A program made the position numbers and the translations under genes. Below, piece after piece: positions 23,140-30,974 of a stretch of DNA of 44,058 bases; position 1 is the first letter of the stretch, and every line of letters starts with the position of its first letter. This DNA comes from DATEEG01 sp035525055 (lineage in GTDB: Bacteria; Actinomycetota; Acidimicrobiia; Spongiisociales; ZC4RG35). The notes beneath the pieces are model-generated. The model was given only the letters and a program-made list of their open reading frames with translations. It did no database searches and was not told where the DNA came from. Where the stretch lies: contig DATLEZ010000009.1 in NCBI GenBank assembly GCA_035525055.1, forward strand, positions 1-44,058, given 5' to 3'.

Positions 23140-25746
23140 CTATGCCGCCGAGCCTGTGTGCTGTTCCCCCAGACCCTCGTCGCCATCGGCCTCGTAACGG
23201 CCCAGCCACTTGTACAGCCACTGGCGGCTCCGGTTGACACGCCGTGCGGCCTCAGCCACGCGGAGCCCGTCGCCCACAAGGCCTACCGCGTACCGCCGCC
23301 TCTCCACCTCCGAATCGAACTCTCGCATCAGAGTTGTGTCAACGTTGTCCTGAGTTTGTTCCTCTTCAACAGTGTTCTGATGGCGCTCTGATGGAGCCGG
23401 CGCAAACACCGGGGTTGTCTCGCCATCAGCAGATTGTGAAAGCCCGGTTTCGGCTAGCCCAATGACCTGGACAGGGAGTTTCGGGATACCATCGGCCGGG
23501 TCGGCCGATCGGGGTGTAACCCGCCAGCTGGTCTCGCCCATCGCTTGTTTGAGCTGGGCGACCCGAGCAATGATGTTTTTCACCTCGGTATAGATGAACA
23601 GCGAGAAGAACAAGTATTGCCAGAACCACGAACGATGTCTCTTGATGTCCGGATGGGCCAATTTGTAAGCGAACCAGACTGTTCCGGGTCCGACCGTGGC
23701 CGTGAAAATCGTGGTGGCGACAAAAATCGGCACGAGCCTATTGAGAGCGTCACCCCGAACGATCCAGAACGCAACCAACGGGAAAATCTGTAGCGAGATC
23801 CACGGGTAGACCTCGCGCTGAAGCAGAAGGTTAAAGATCCCGAGCTTCTGGCGGAAGCTGAAATGGGGCATTTGCAGCATCTTGAACACGTGCCTGATCG
23901 AGACTTGAAACCAACCCTGCGCCCACCGCAACCGTTGGTTCCAGATCTGACCGGCCGTGGTGGTGGCCAGCTCCCGACTGATCAATCGCGGATCCGAAGC
24001 GATGAGCCCTCCGGCCTCCAGAAGGCGCATCGAGGCATCTATGTCCTCGGTCAACATCGAGCCGCGCATCCTCGTCAGATGGAGGGCATCGGTCCGCCAG
24101 TAGCCGTTGGAGCCACCAAAGACACCGAATTGATCCCGCAGGTACCGTCCAGGATGGCTAACGGCGTAGATGCTCTCGAATTCGACGGCGACCATCCTGG
24201 CCAGGAAGGAGTCGTCCCCGTTCCGTACCAGGCAATGTCCCTGCACCGCCGAGTAACCGTTGGACAACCACCTCCAAGCTCGGTGGAAGGCGTCGAGATC
24301 GGGATGATGGTCGGCATCAAAAATGCCCACGAAATCGCCAATGGCCCGGGCCATGCCGGCATTGAGGTTCTGAGCCTTCGAGTTCGAGTTAGGGACGCGG
24401 ACTAGCAGAAGGTTCGGATGTCGATTGGCGATGTCAATGAGTTCGTTCTCTACTGCCAAATCGCGTGGTGTGTTGTAGGCAAGAATCACCTGCAAGCCGG
24501 CCGGGTAATCGATCTTCATGAAATGTTCGACCGTTTCGACGATCGTGCCTGCCTCGTTGGGAAGGTATGCGCAGATGATGGCCGTGGCGGGAGGTTCCGG
24601 AGTGCCAGCCACCGCTGGAGTCCCTGGGTGAGAAGCGGCAAAGAAACCCTCAGTCCAGATCAACGCCGCTGTGATGACTAGGCCCACGACCACGGCGATA
24701 TACATGCCCCACGAGATGTCGTAGCCGACTTGATCGAACCAGCGGTAGACAAGGAATGGCAGGGCCAGCCCCAGAACCATCGTGGCGGCAACTTGGATCA
24801 GTTCCCTAGACGGATGGTGGTCGGTTCGCCTCTTGTACCGAGGAGGCGGCTGCCAGCGATGTGGTTGGAGATCCTGAATTGACGCGGCCTCGCGACTTGC
24901 GGTGGCAGCACGGTCGAGGGCGGTAGGAGAATCAAGGGTGCCGCCCCGCTCGAATTCGACGAAGCCGATCATCGGGACCGGCCTGATCTTGAATCCGGCC
25001 ACCTCGGTCGTCAGACCGGCTGCCCTTTCGGCCATGGCGTACAACCTTCGGGCTCCCGTCTTGAGGTCGACATCCGGAAGAAGAATCGCTAAGTCCCCGG
25101 ACCTGGTTGCTCCAAGGAGGTCAAGGGGCTCCGCCGCCTGACGCATCGCTCCAGCCAATGTCTCCAGCACTTTGCGGCGTTCCCGGTCCCCGAGCATTGT
25201 TTCGACCGATTCGAGGCTCGGTAGGTCAACAACAGCCAACAGGCCTCCCCGACCGCCCCGCGAGGCTCGGGATAGTTCGCGATCGACCTCGAAGGCGAAT
25301 GACTCGACGTCGACCAACACCTGGTCGTCTCGCCTCCTAACCGACCTAATACGGGCGAGACGGTTCTTGACGCGTGCGATCAACTCGTCGTTGCGAAAGG
25401 GCTTGGTGATGTAGTCGTCGGCGCCCCCGTCCAACCCGCCAATCAGATCCTCAACATTGTCGGAGGCGGTCAGGAAAAGGAACGGCGTTAGATCAAACGT
25501 GGGATCGCTACGGACCATCGCCAGGAACTCGTCCCCACTGACGCCTGGCATCGATCTGTCAGCGATCACAAGGTCGAACTGAGTTTCGGAGAGGATGGCG
25601 AGCGCATCGTCAATATCGACCGCCACGACGTCGATGCCGGCACCATTGAGAATATTCGCGATGTAGGCACGGGTGAACGCGTCGTCGTCGACCGCCAGGA
25701 CCCGTGGGCGCGGGTTGCCGGCTTCCCCGGAAAGGTCGGTATTCAT
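23140..25746 (-). CDS. Receiver / degenerate GGDEF / membrane family-2 glycosyltransferase / HTH fusion protein
   Basis: One uninterrupted 868-residue frame. Receiver domain 15-133: acidic Asp20-22, phosphoacceptor Asp63 (LVIADRSMPG), Thr93, Lys115 (ITKPF). Residues about 165-290 resemble GGDEF, but the signature is SGDLA (216-220), so cyclase activity is unlikely. Two membrane helices about 318-337 and 346-369. A family-2 glycosyltransferase domain about 386-615 has FDADHHPD (Asp477, Asp479), LTEDID (Glu567, Asp568) and QRLRW (604-608), the processive-synthase motifs of the BcsA/hyaluronan-synthase type. Three hydrophobic helices about 646-727. C-terminal 817-860 is an IS481-type HTH (VAEAARRVNRSRQWLYKWLGRY). 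No PilZ domain. It probably exports a polysaccharide under phosphorelay control; the HTH role is unknown. Confidence 0.87.
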   Translation of the reverse strand: MNTDLSGEAGNPRPRVLAVDDDAFTRAYIANILNGAGIDVVAVDIDDALAILSETQFDLVIADRSMPGVSGDEFLAMVRSDPTFDLTPFLFLTASDNVEDLIGGLDGGADDYITKPFRNDELIARVKNRLARIRSVRRRDDQVLVDVESFAFEVDRELSRASRGGRGGLLAVVDLPSLESVETMLGDRERRKVLETLAGAMRQAAEPLDLLGATRSGDLAILLPDVDLKTGARRLYAMAERAAGLTTEVAGFKIRPVPMIGFVEFERGGTLDSPTALDRAATASREAASIQDLQPHRWQPPPRYKRRTDHHPSRELIQVAATMVLGLALPFLVYRWFDQVGYDISWGMYIAVVVGLVITAALIWTEGFFAASHPGTPAVAGTPEPPATAIICAYLPNEAGTIVETVEHFMKIDYPAGLQVILAYNTPRDLAVENELIDIANRHPNLLLVRVPNSNSKAQNLNAGMARAIGDFVGIFDADHHPDLDAFHRAWRWLSNGYSAVQGHCLVRNGDDSFLARMVAVEFESIYAVSHPGRYLRDQFGVFGGSNGYWRTDALHLTRMRGSMLTEDIDASMRLLEAGGLIASDPRLISRELATTTAGQIWNQRLRWAQGWFQVSIRHVFKMLQMPHFSFRQKLGIFNLLLQREVYPWISLQIFPLVAFWIVRGDALNRLVPIFVATTIFTATVGPGTVWFAYKLAHPDIKRHRSWFWQYLFFSLFIYTEVKNIIARVAQLKQAMGETSWRVTPRSADPADGIPKLPVQVIGLAETGLSQSADGETTPVFAPAPSERHQNTVEEEQTQDNVDTTLMREFDSEVERRRYAVGLVGDGLRVAEAARRVNRSRQWLYKWLGRYEADGDEGLGEQHTGSAA

Positions 25747-25846
25747 TGGTCATACCGTTAATCGGCTGGTCTATGGGGCAACTACAGCCAAGCCTTGCGG
25801 ATCATCGAGGTGACTTACGAGAGCCCCCGCCCAATGAGCACCCGAA

Positions 25847-26326
25847 TCAGGCGCTTTTCACGGCCGGGCGCGACGGTATCCCGATCCCTTCGCCGGCCAG
25901 GATTCGCTCGAAGGTATTGGCCATCGCCTCCGCTTCTTGCTCATCTAGATAGCGGCCGAAGTGGCTCTGCAACTGCCTCAACACGATCGGGGCGGCCCGC
26001 TCCTGCACCTTCCGACCCTCGGGGGTGAGGGACACCACCATGCCCCGGCGATCGGTGGGGCAAACGTACCGTTCGACATATCCGGCCTCTTCGATCTTGT
26101 CGACCAGGCGAGTGGCGGCGCTGCGGCTGATCAGGGCCATCTCCGCCAGTTCGGACATTCGCATGGCTCCGCCCGACAGCCGGATAGTCACCAGGACGTC
26201 GTACCAGCCGAAATGAAGCCGGCGGGACTCCCACAGCTCGGCCTCCAGTGACTCGACGAGGGCGGTATGAACCATCGCCATCGATCTCCAGGCGCGGAGC
26301 TGTGTATCTGAGGGGATGCGGGACAC
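25847..26326 (-). CDS. MarR-family transcriptional regulator
   Basis: A 159-residue winged-helix regulator. It has MRMSELAEMALISRSAATRLVDKIEEAGYVER as the recognition region and the wing CPTDRRGMVVSLTPEG, both standard MarR features. Long N- and C-terminal helices form the dimer interface. The start is ATG (complement of 26324-26326). It is divergent from a YceI gene; the shared 121-bp region has a palindrome over a good promoter, so the MarR protein likely represses both. It is upstream of the glycosyltransferase fusion on the same strand with a 100-bp gap, so cotranscription is possible. Confidence 0.92.
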   Translation of the reverse strand: MSRIPSDTQLRAWRSMAMVHTALVESLEAELWESRRLHFGWYDVLVTIRLSGGAMRMSELAEMALISRSAATRLVDKIEEAGYVERYVCPTDRRGMVVSLTPEGRKVQERAAPIVLRQLQSHFGRYLDEQEAEAMANTFERILAGEGIGIPSRPAVKSA

Positions 26327-26353
26327 TGACAGATCTTACCTCGATTCTTCCTA

Positions 26354-26392
26354 CTTGCAATAATTGCGTTTTACAACTATCATTACTTGCAA
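26354..26392 (+). promoter_or_regulatory. yceI promoter with candidate MarR operator
   Basis: A sigma-70-type promoter is visible: TTGCAA at 26355-26360, a 17-bp spacer, and TATCAT at 26378-26383. The perfect 11-bp palindrome GCAATAATTGC (26357-26367) overlaps the -35 box. CTTGCAA occurs twice, at 26354-26360 and 26386-26392, 32 bp apart (about three helical turns). A MarR dimer pair could bind and occlude RNA polymerase. Assignment to the adjacent marR gene is by position. Confidence 0.62.
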
Positions 26393-26447
26393 CGATCTAC
26401 ACATATGCGATTGACCCATGGGCCGATCGCCCAAGAAGGAGGAATCC

Positions 26448-26996
26448 GTGACAACCAAGACTCAAATCAATCTCCCGGTCGGTACCTGGACGTTCGACAA
26501 GACCCACACCGCCCTCACCTTCATCGCCCGCCACATGATGGTCACCAAGGTTCGAGGGACTTTCCCGGCATTCGACGGCACCGTCGAGGTTGCCGAGAGT
26601 CTCGCTGACAGCAAAGTCAACGTCACTATCGAAGCGGCGTCCGTCACGACTGGTGCACCCGACCGCGACGCTCACTTGATCTCGCCTGACTTCTTCGATG
26701 TCGCCAGCTACCCCAACATCAGGTTTGTCAGCACCGATCTCCGCGAGGAAAACGGCCAGTGGCTGATGACCGGTGACCTCACGATCAAGGACGTGACCAA
26801 GGCAGTCACCCTTGACGTCATCTTCGAAGGAACCAATACCAACCCTTGGGGCAAGACGGTTGCCGGCTTCTCGGCCAACACCGAAGTCGACCGCGAGGAC
26901 TGGGGCCTCACTTGGAACCTGGCCCTCGAGACCGGTGGTGTCCTCCTCTCCAAGAAGGTCAAGCTCGAAATCGAGACGGAGTTGGTCAAGGCCTAG
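26448..26996 (+). CDS. YceI-family lipid-binding protein (cytoplasmic form)
   Basis: A 182-residue YceI-like lipocalin-fold protein. Motifs are GTWTFDKTHTALTFIARHMMVTKVRGTF at the start, SVTTGAPDRDAHLISPDFFDVASYP in the middle, and FSANTEVDREDWGLTWN near the end. No signal peptide is seen, so unlike E. coli YceI it seems to be cytosolic. The family binds isoprenoids or amphiphilic ligands in a long tunnel; function is seldom known. The start is GTG at 26448 with AGGAGG seven nt upstream; the ATG at 26418 is rejected because its translation is not family-like. A clear terminator follows at 27021-27045. A second, membrane-anchored YceI gene lies 3 kb downstream. Confidence 0.9.
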   Translation: MTTKTQINLPVGTWTFDKTHTALTFIARHMMVTKVRGTFPAFDGTVEVAESLADSKVNVTIEAASVTTGAPDRDAHLISPDFFDVASYPNIRFVSTDLREENGQWLMTGDLTIKDVTKAVTLDVIFEGTNTNPWGKTVAGFSANTEVDREDWGLTWNLALETGGVLLSKKVKLEIETELVKA

Positions 26997-27020
26997 ACGA
27001 CCTGCTTTCAGCCAGAAACA

Positions 27021-27045
27021 GCCCCGGCCTCCGGGGCCGTTTTTC
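27021..27045 (+). terminator. Rho-independent terminator after yceI
   Basis: GCCCCGG (27021-27027), a CCT loop and CCGGGGC (27031-27037) form a perfect 7-bp GC stem followed by CGTTTTTC. It is 25 bp downstream of the yceI stop, with a proper T-tract. Confidence 0.88.
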
Positions 27046-27177
27046 ATTTGCAACCGAGCCAGTAGCTTGAGCCATCTGTAGACGACTCGGACGGCGATTC
27101 CTGAGCCGGACCGCCTCTCAGCCGATTCCCAGCCAGTTCACGGATAATGGCGGCAGCTCTTAGGAGACCCACAGGTA

Positions 27178-27900
27178 GTGAGCGCCCCCATTTCCAAAGC
27201 CAACTCTCTTCATACCGGGCCACGGCTGCTGGTGGTCGATGACGAGGACTCTCTCGTCGACCTGGTCGCCACCGCGCTGCGTTTCGCGGGGTACCAGGTG
27301 ACCACCGAGCAGAACGGGTTCGACGCCCTGAGGTCGGTCAAAAACGCCCCGCCGGACCTCGTCGTCCTCGACGTCAACATGCCCGATCTCGACGGCTTCG
27401 AGGTCTGTCGTCGCATCCGTCGAGACGGACACGAGATGCCAGTCATTTTCCTCACCGCCCGCGACAACCTCGAAGATCTCCGGTCCGGGTTCCGTCAAGG
27501 CGGCGACGACTACCTCACCAAGCCCTTCAGCCTCGAGGAATTGAGTCTCCGTATCGAGGCTCTGCTGCGGCGTTCCAAAGGCGGCCTGTCCGAGCCCCGC
27601 CGCATCGCCAGCGGCGAGCTCGTGATCGACGAAGATGCCCACCAAGTGTGGGACCAGGAAACACAGGTGCAACTCTCCCCCACCGAGTACCGGTTGTTGC
27701 GGTACCTCATGCTCAATCACGACCGGGTCCTGTCCAAGGACCAGATCCTCGACTATGTATGGGAGTACGACTTCGGGGGCAATGCTGGGATCGTCGAGAC
27801 CTACATCGGTTACCTGCGAAAGAAGCTGGGCGATGCCAGCGGCTCGAGGATCGAAACGGTCCGCGGGTTCGGCTATGTGCTCCGCAACGCATCGAAGTAG
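27178..27900 (+). CDS. OmpR-family response regulator
   Basis: A 240-residue regulator from GTG at 27178. The receiver has acidic Asp21/Asp22 (VVDDED), phosphoacceptor Asp65 (LVVLDVNMPD) and Lys115 (YLTKPFS). The DNA-binding domain has VQLSPTEYRLLRYLMLNH and AGIVETYIGYLRKKLG, with the C-terminal GFGYVLR hairpin. It precedes its kinase with only a 2-bp gap, so the two are cotranscribed and likely coupled. In layout the pair resembles TcrA/TcrY or PhoP/PhoR-type systems of actinobacteria. Target genes are unknown; the secreted and YceI genes that follow are candidates. Confidence 0.92.
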   Translation: MSAPISKANSLHTGPRLLVVDDEDSLVDLVATALRFAGYQVTTEQNGFDALRSVKNAPPDLVVLDVNMPDLDGFEVCRRIRRDGHEMPVIFLTARDNLEDLRSGFRQGGDDYLTKPFSLEELSLRIEALLRRSKGGLSEPRRIASGELVIDEDAHQVWDQETQVQLSPTEYRLLRYLMLNHDRVLSKDQILDYVWEYDFGGNAGIVETYIGYLRKKLGDASGSRIETVRGFGYVLRNASK

Positions 27901-27902
27901 AC

Positions 27903-29282
27903 GTGACCCTGCGCACCCGCCTCATCGTCGCCTTCACGGTGCTGTTGCTGGTCGTTGTCGCGATAGTCGGGGTAGTGGCGGTCCGGTCCACGCGCAGGGT
28001 CCTCATCGACCAGATCGACGACCGCATCGTCACCGTCCTCAACCAGGCAGGAAGGGTCGATCCCTATCGGCCCGGACCCGGACCTGGGCCCGGGCCGGGG
28101 GCGGATCGATTCCTGGCCGAGATGGTCATCGGCCCCAATGGCGACATCGTGAGCGCCTCTCCCTCCGGGTTGGCCGGAGACCCCGACCCGCTGCCCGACA
28201 CCAGCGCCCTCCTCGACCTTCCCGAGCCTTCGGCGCGGATCCTCACGATCCGCGCTTCGAGTGGGGACTTCGAGTACCGGGCAGGAGTGGTCCGGACCGA
28301 AGGCTTCACACTCGTGTTTGGTCAACCATTGCGCGAGGTGGCGACAGCCACCAGCGCCATCACCCAGCGCCTTCTGCTGACGGGTGCCGTTGTTCTGCTG
28401 ATCGGCGCCGCCGCGGTCTGGTACACCGTTCGGCGTGGCATGAGGCCGGTTGATCACATGATCGAGACGGCGTCGGCGATTGCTGACGGCGATCTCACCC
28501 GAAGAATTCCGCCGGCCGATCCGGAATCCGAGCTGGGTCAACTCGGCACCGCCCTCAACCACATGCTGGCAAGCCTGGAGGGCGCCTTTGCCGCCGAAGC
28601 TCGGGCCAACGAGAAGCTCAAGCAATTCGTGGCCGATGCCTCGCACGAGTTGCGGACCCCGCTGGCGGCCATCGCCGGTTACACCGAGCTATATCGAAAA
28701 GGCGCCCTGACGGATCCGGTCGAGGCGGCTCATGCGGTCCGCAGGATCGAGGCGGAAAGCAAAAGGATGAAGCGCCTCGTCGATGACCTCCTTCTTCTCG
28801 CCCGACTCGACCTGGCCCAGTCGATGGAGAGAGGCCCGGTCGAGGTGACCTCGATCGCCCGGGATGGCGTGGCCGACTCCCTCGCCATCGACCCGGCTCA
28901 TCCGATCACGATCGTGGCGCCTGAAGAAGTATGGATCGAAGGCGATGGGGGGAAGATCACACAGGTCGTCGCCAATCTTCTCGCCAATGTCCGCTCTCAC
29001 ACTCACCCCGATACCGGCGCCGTGATCGATGTGCGCCGCGAGAACGGCAGCGCTGTGATCGAGGTGCGCGACCGGGGCCGTGGATTCCCGCCCGACGCCA
29101 TCGGCCATGTCTTCGACCGCTTCTACCGCGCCGACCCGTCCCGATCGAGGAGAAGCGGCGGGTCCGGTCTGGGCCTGGCCATCGTCGAAGCCATTGCCCG
29201 GGCCCATGGCGGCGCTGTCGAAGCAGCCAACGACCCCGAAGGCGGGGCCCGGATAACGGTGCGGCTGCCAGTCAAGCCGTAA
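27903..29282 (+). CDS. Sensor histidine kinase with Pro-Gly repeat in the sensor loop
   Basis: A 459-residue kinase from GTG at 27903. Transmembrane helix 1 about 8-27, an extracytoplasmic domain about 28-155, helix 2 about 156-174, HAMP about 175-228, HisKA with His248 in ADASHELRTPLAAI, then HATPase with NLLANVRSH, RDRGRGFPPD and GSGLGLAIV. The sensor domain begins with a run of five Pro-Gly dipeptides (about 57-66), encoded by near-identical CCCGG-rich codons. This flexible stretch is odd for a sensor loop and could vary in length by slippage. The upstream frame back to 27648 is a shadow of the regulator gene. Signal unknown. Confidence 0.92.
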   Translation: MTLRTRLIVAFTVLLLVVVAIVGVVAVRSTRRVLIDQIDDRIVTVLNQAGRVDPYRPGPGPGPGPGADRFLAEMVIGPNGDIVSASPSGLAGDPDPLPDTSALLDLPEPSARILTIRASSGDFEYRAGVVRTEGFTLVFGQPLREVATATSAITQRLLLTGAVVLLIGAAAVWYTVRRGMRPVDHMIETASAIADGDLTRRIPPADPESELGQLGTALNHMLASLEGAFAAEARANEKLKQFVADASHELRTPLAAIAGYTELYRKGALTDPVEAAHAVRRIEAESKRMKRLVDDLLLLARLDLAQSMERGPVEVTSIARDGVADSLAIDPAHPITIVAPEEVWIEGDGGKITQVVANLLANVRSHTHPDTGAVIDVRRENGSAVIEVRDRGRGFPPDAIGHVFDRFYRADPSRSRRSGGSGLGLAIVEAIARAHGGAVEAANDPEGGARITVRLPVKP

Positions 29283-29310
29283 TACGTTTTACGTTTTAGG
29301 CAAAACGTTC
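29283..29310 (+). repeat. Short heptad repeat with hairpin after the kinase gene
   Basis: Directly after the kinase stop the sequence reads as 7-mers TACGTTT, TACGTTT, TAGGCAA, AACGTTC. The inner part folds as ACGTTTT (29291-29297), AGGC loop, AAAACGT (29302-29308), a perfect 7-bp stem. This is a small relative of the elements at 4.2 and 16.6 kb, here between two genes on the same strand. A second weak hairpin, GGAAGC/GCTTCC, follows at 29325-29344. Confidence 0.7.
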
Positions 29311-29400
29311 CATGCTGATTCACAGGAAGCTCGCCGGGGCTTCCCAGCCGCATCGTTCAGTGTGATGGGAGATGGCAAACACATCATGAAAGGAGCCATC

Positions 29401-30027
29401 ATGTCTATTCGAAAGCGGCTGGTGGTAGGCGCAGTCGCTGCAACCCTCGGCTTGGTACTGGGAGCGACTGTGCTGTCACCGGTTGTCGCCGGTGCTCAGG
29501 AGTCGACCACCACAACCTCTGCCGATAATTCCGCTGGCCCTGACGGGATCGTCGGGACCGAGAGATCCGATCGGATTCGCGACTCCCTCGAGGACCTCGT
29601 CACCGACGGCACGATTACCGCTGCCCAGGCCGACGCCGTGGCCGAGCATCTTGCTCAGTTCGCTCCGGGTCCTGGACGTCCCTTCATGGGAAGAGGACAC
29701 ATCGGGATCAGCCTCGATATTGCGGCCGACACGATCGGAATCGAGCGCTCGGCGCTCATAGATGCTCTAGTGGACGGTCAGACGCTCGCTGAGGTGGCCG
29801 TCGCCAATGGCACCGACGCCGGGGCAGTCATCGATGCCCTGGTTGCCGCGCATCAAGACAAGCTGGACGAACTCGTGGCCGATGGATCGATCGCGGCCGA
29901 CGAGGCTGCTGAACGAGCCGCTGAAGCCGTCGAACGCATCACCGGCCTGGTCAATGGTGACATCGAATTCAGGCCGGGCTTCGGGCCGCGGCCCGATGCC
30001 GAACCGGACGTCACCGAGGGCGCCTAG
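29401..30027 (+). CDS. Secreted helical-repeat protein, function unknown
   Basis: A 208-residue protein from ATG at 29401, with AAAGGAG seven nt upstream. A clear signal peptide ends near VVAGAQE (about residue 33). The mature part has two similar helical hairpins, LEDLVTDGTITAAQADAVAEHL and LDELVADGSIAADEAAERAA, around a central domain with SLDIAADTIGIERSALIDAL and LVDGQTLAEVAVANGTDAGA. The end is acidic and Pro-rich. Such short helical units with a D-G-x-I turn occur in exported actinobacterial proteins of unknown role. It follows a two-component system by 118 bp and precedes a strong terminator, so it may be a target of that system. A start at 29362 is open but has no ribosome-binding site. 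Confidence 0.82.
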   Translation: MSIRKRLVVGAVAATLGLVLGATVLSPVVAGAQESTTTTSADNSAGPDGIVGTERSDRIRDSLEDLVTDGTITAAQADAVAEHLAQFAPGPGRPFMGRGHIGISLDIAADTIGIERSALIDALVDGQTLAEVAVANGTDAGAVIDALVAAHQDKLDELVADGSIAADEAAERAAEAVERITGLVNGDIEFRPGFGPRPDAEPDVTEGA

Positions 30028-30047
30028 CGTTTCGGCAATTGCTCAGG

Positions 30048-30082
30048 AGGGGGTCGGTTCGAAAGGACCGACCCCCTTCTTT
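30048..30082 (+). terminator. Rho-independent terminator after the secreted-protein gene
   Basis: GGGGGTCGGT (30049-30058) pairs perfectly with ACCGACCCCC (30067-30076) over an 8-nt loop, followed by TTCTTT. It is 22 bp after the stop codon. Confidence 0.9.
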
Positions 30083-30161
30083 GCACTCTCGGTCAGTTCT
30101 CAGGCAACACCGGACGAGGTCTCAGGCTCCTCCCATAGGCTCCTGTGAACAAAGGAGACCA

Positions 30162-30974
30162 ATGACATCCACGTTGAACAAGAGAACGCAACCTAAACCG
30201 ACCGAGTCGGGCAAGGGGAAGTGGCTCGGGCTCGCAATCGCCGTCGTGGTCATCGCGGTCCTGGCCTTTGCCCTTATCTACTTCTTCGGCGGAGCCGAGC
30301 CGGCCGAAGTCGACCTCGACAGCACCGTCAACGCCGTCACGGCAACGACCGCTGCCAGCGGTGCGGAGCCCAGCGCCGAAACAACGACGGCGGCGCCAAC
30401 GGAGTCAGCCTTGACCGACGTGAGCGGAGATTGGTCGGTTGACACCACGACCGGCACATTCAGCTTCGAAGATGCCACGGCGACCTTCGCCGGATTCCGG
30501 GTCGAAGAGGAACTGGCTCAGATCGGGGCTGCCACGGCGGTGGGGCGGACACCCGAAGTGTCCGGTGCGGTCACCATAGACGGAACCACCATCACGAGCG
30601 CGGAGATCGAGGTCGATCTGACGGCGATCGTCAGCGACGAAAGCCGTCGCGAGAACGCGATTCGCGATGCACTCAACACGAGCCAGAATCCCACGGCCAC
30701 CTTCGTCCTCACCGAGCCCATCGACTTTGGCGAAGTTCCCGCAGAGGGCGTGACATTGTCTGCCGTTGCAACCGGTGACCTCACCATCAATGGCGTGACG
30801 AGGACAGTCGAAATCCCGTTGGAGGCGCAGGTCACCGGAGAATCGATCCTGATCGTCGGGTCGACCAACGTCATCTTCGCGGATTACGAGATCGAGACCC
30901 CATCTGCTCAGGTTGTGCTCTCCGTCGCTGACGAGGGAACGATTGAACTCCAACTGTGGTTGGTAAGGGCCTGA
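30162..30974 (+). CDS. Membrane-anchored YceI-family protein
   Basis: A 270-residue protein from the ATG of MTSTLNKRT, with AAAGGAG six nt upstream. A basic N-terminus is followed by a transmembrane helix at about 22-44 (LGLAIAVVVIAVLAFALIYF), a Thr/Ala-rich linker to about 85, and a YceI domain with SGDWSVDTTTGTFSFEDATATFAGFRV, DESRRENAIRDALNTSQNPTATF and DLTINGVTRTVEIPLEA. It is thus an extracytoplasmic anchored relative of the cytosolic YceI at 26448. A role in binding or shuttling lipids at the envelope is plausible but not shown. Between the two YceI genes lie the two-component system and the secreted protein, suggesting a common envelope theme. Confidence 0.88.
   Translation: MTSTLNKRTQPKPTESGKGKWLGLAIAVVVIAVLAFALIYFFGGAEPAEVDLDSTVNAVTATTAASGAEPSAETTTAAPTESALTDVSGDWSVDTTTGTFSFEDATATFAGFRVEEELAQIGAATAVGRTPEVSGAVTIDGTTITSAEIEVDLTAIVSDESRRENAIRDALNTSQNPTATFVLTEPIDFGEVPAEGVTLSAVATGDLTINGVTRTVEIPLEAQVTGESILIVGSTNVIFADYEIETPSAQVVLSVADEGTIELQLWLVRA

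Noticed and set aside
23167..23298. IS481-type transposase remnant
   Set aside because: Only the HTH is present, in frame with and fused to the glycosyltransferase; no DDE domain, inverted ends or target duplication are visible.
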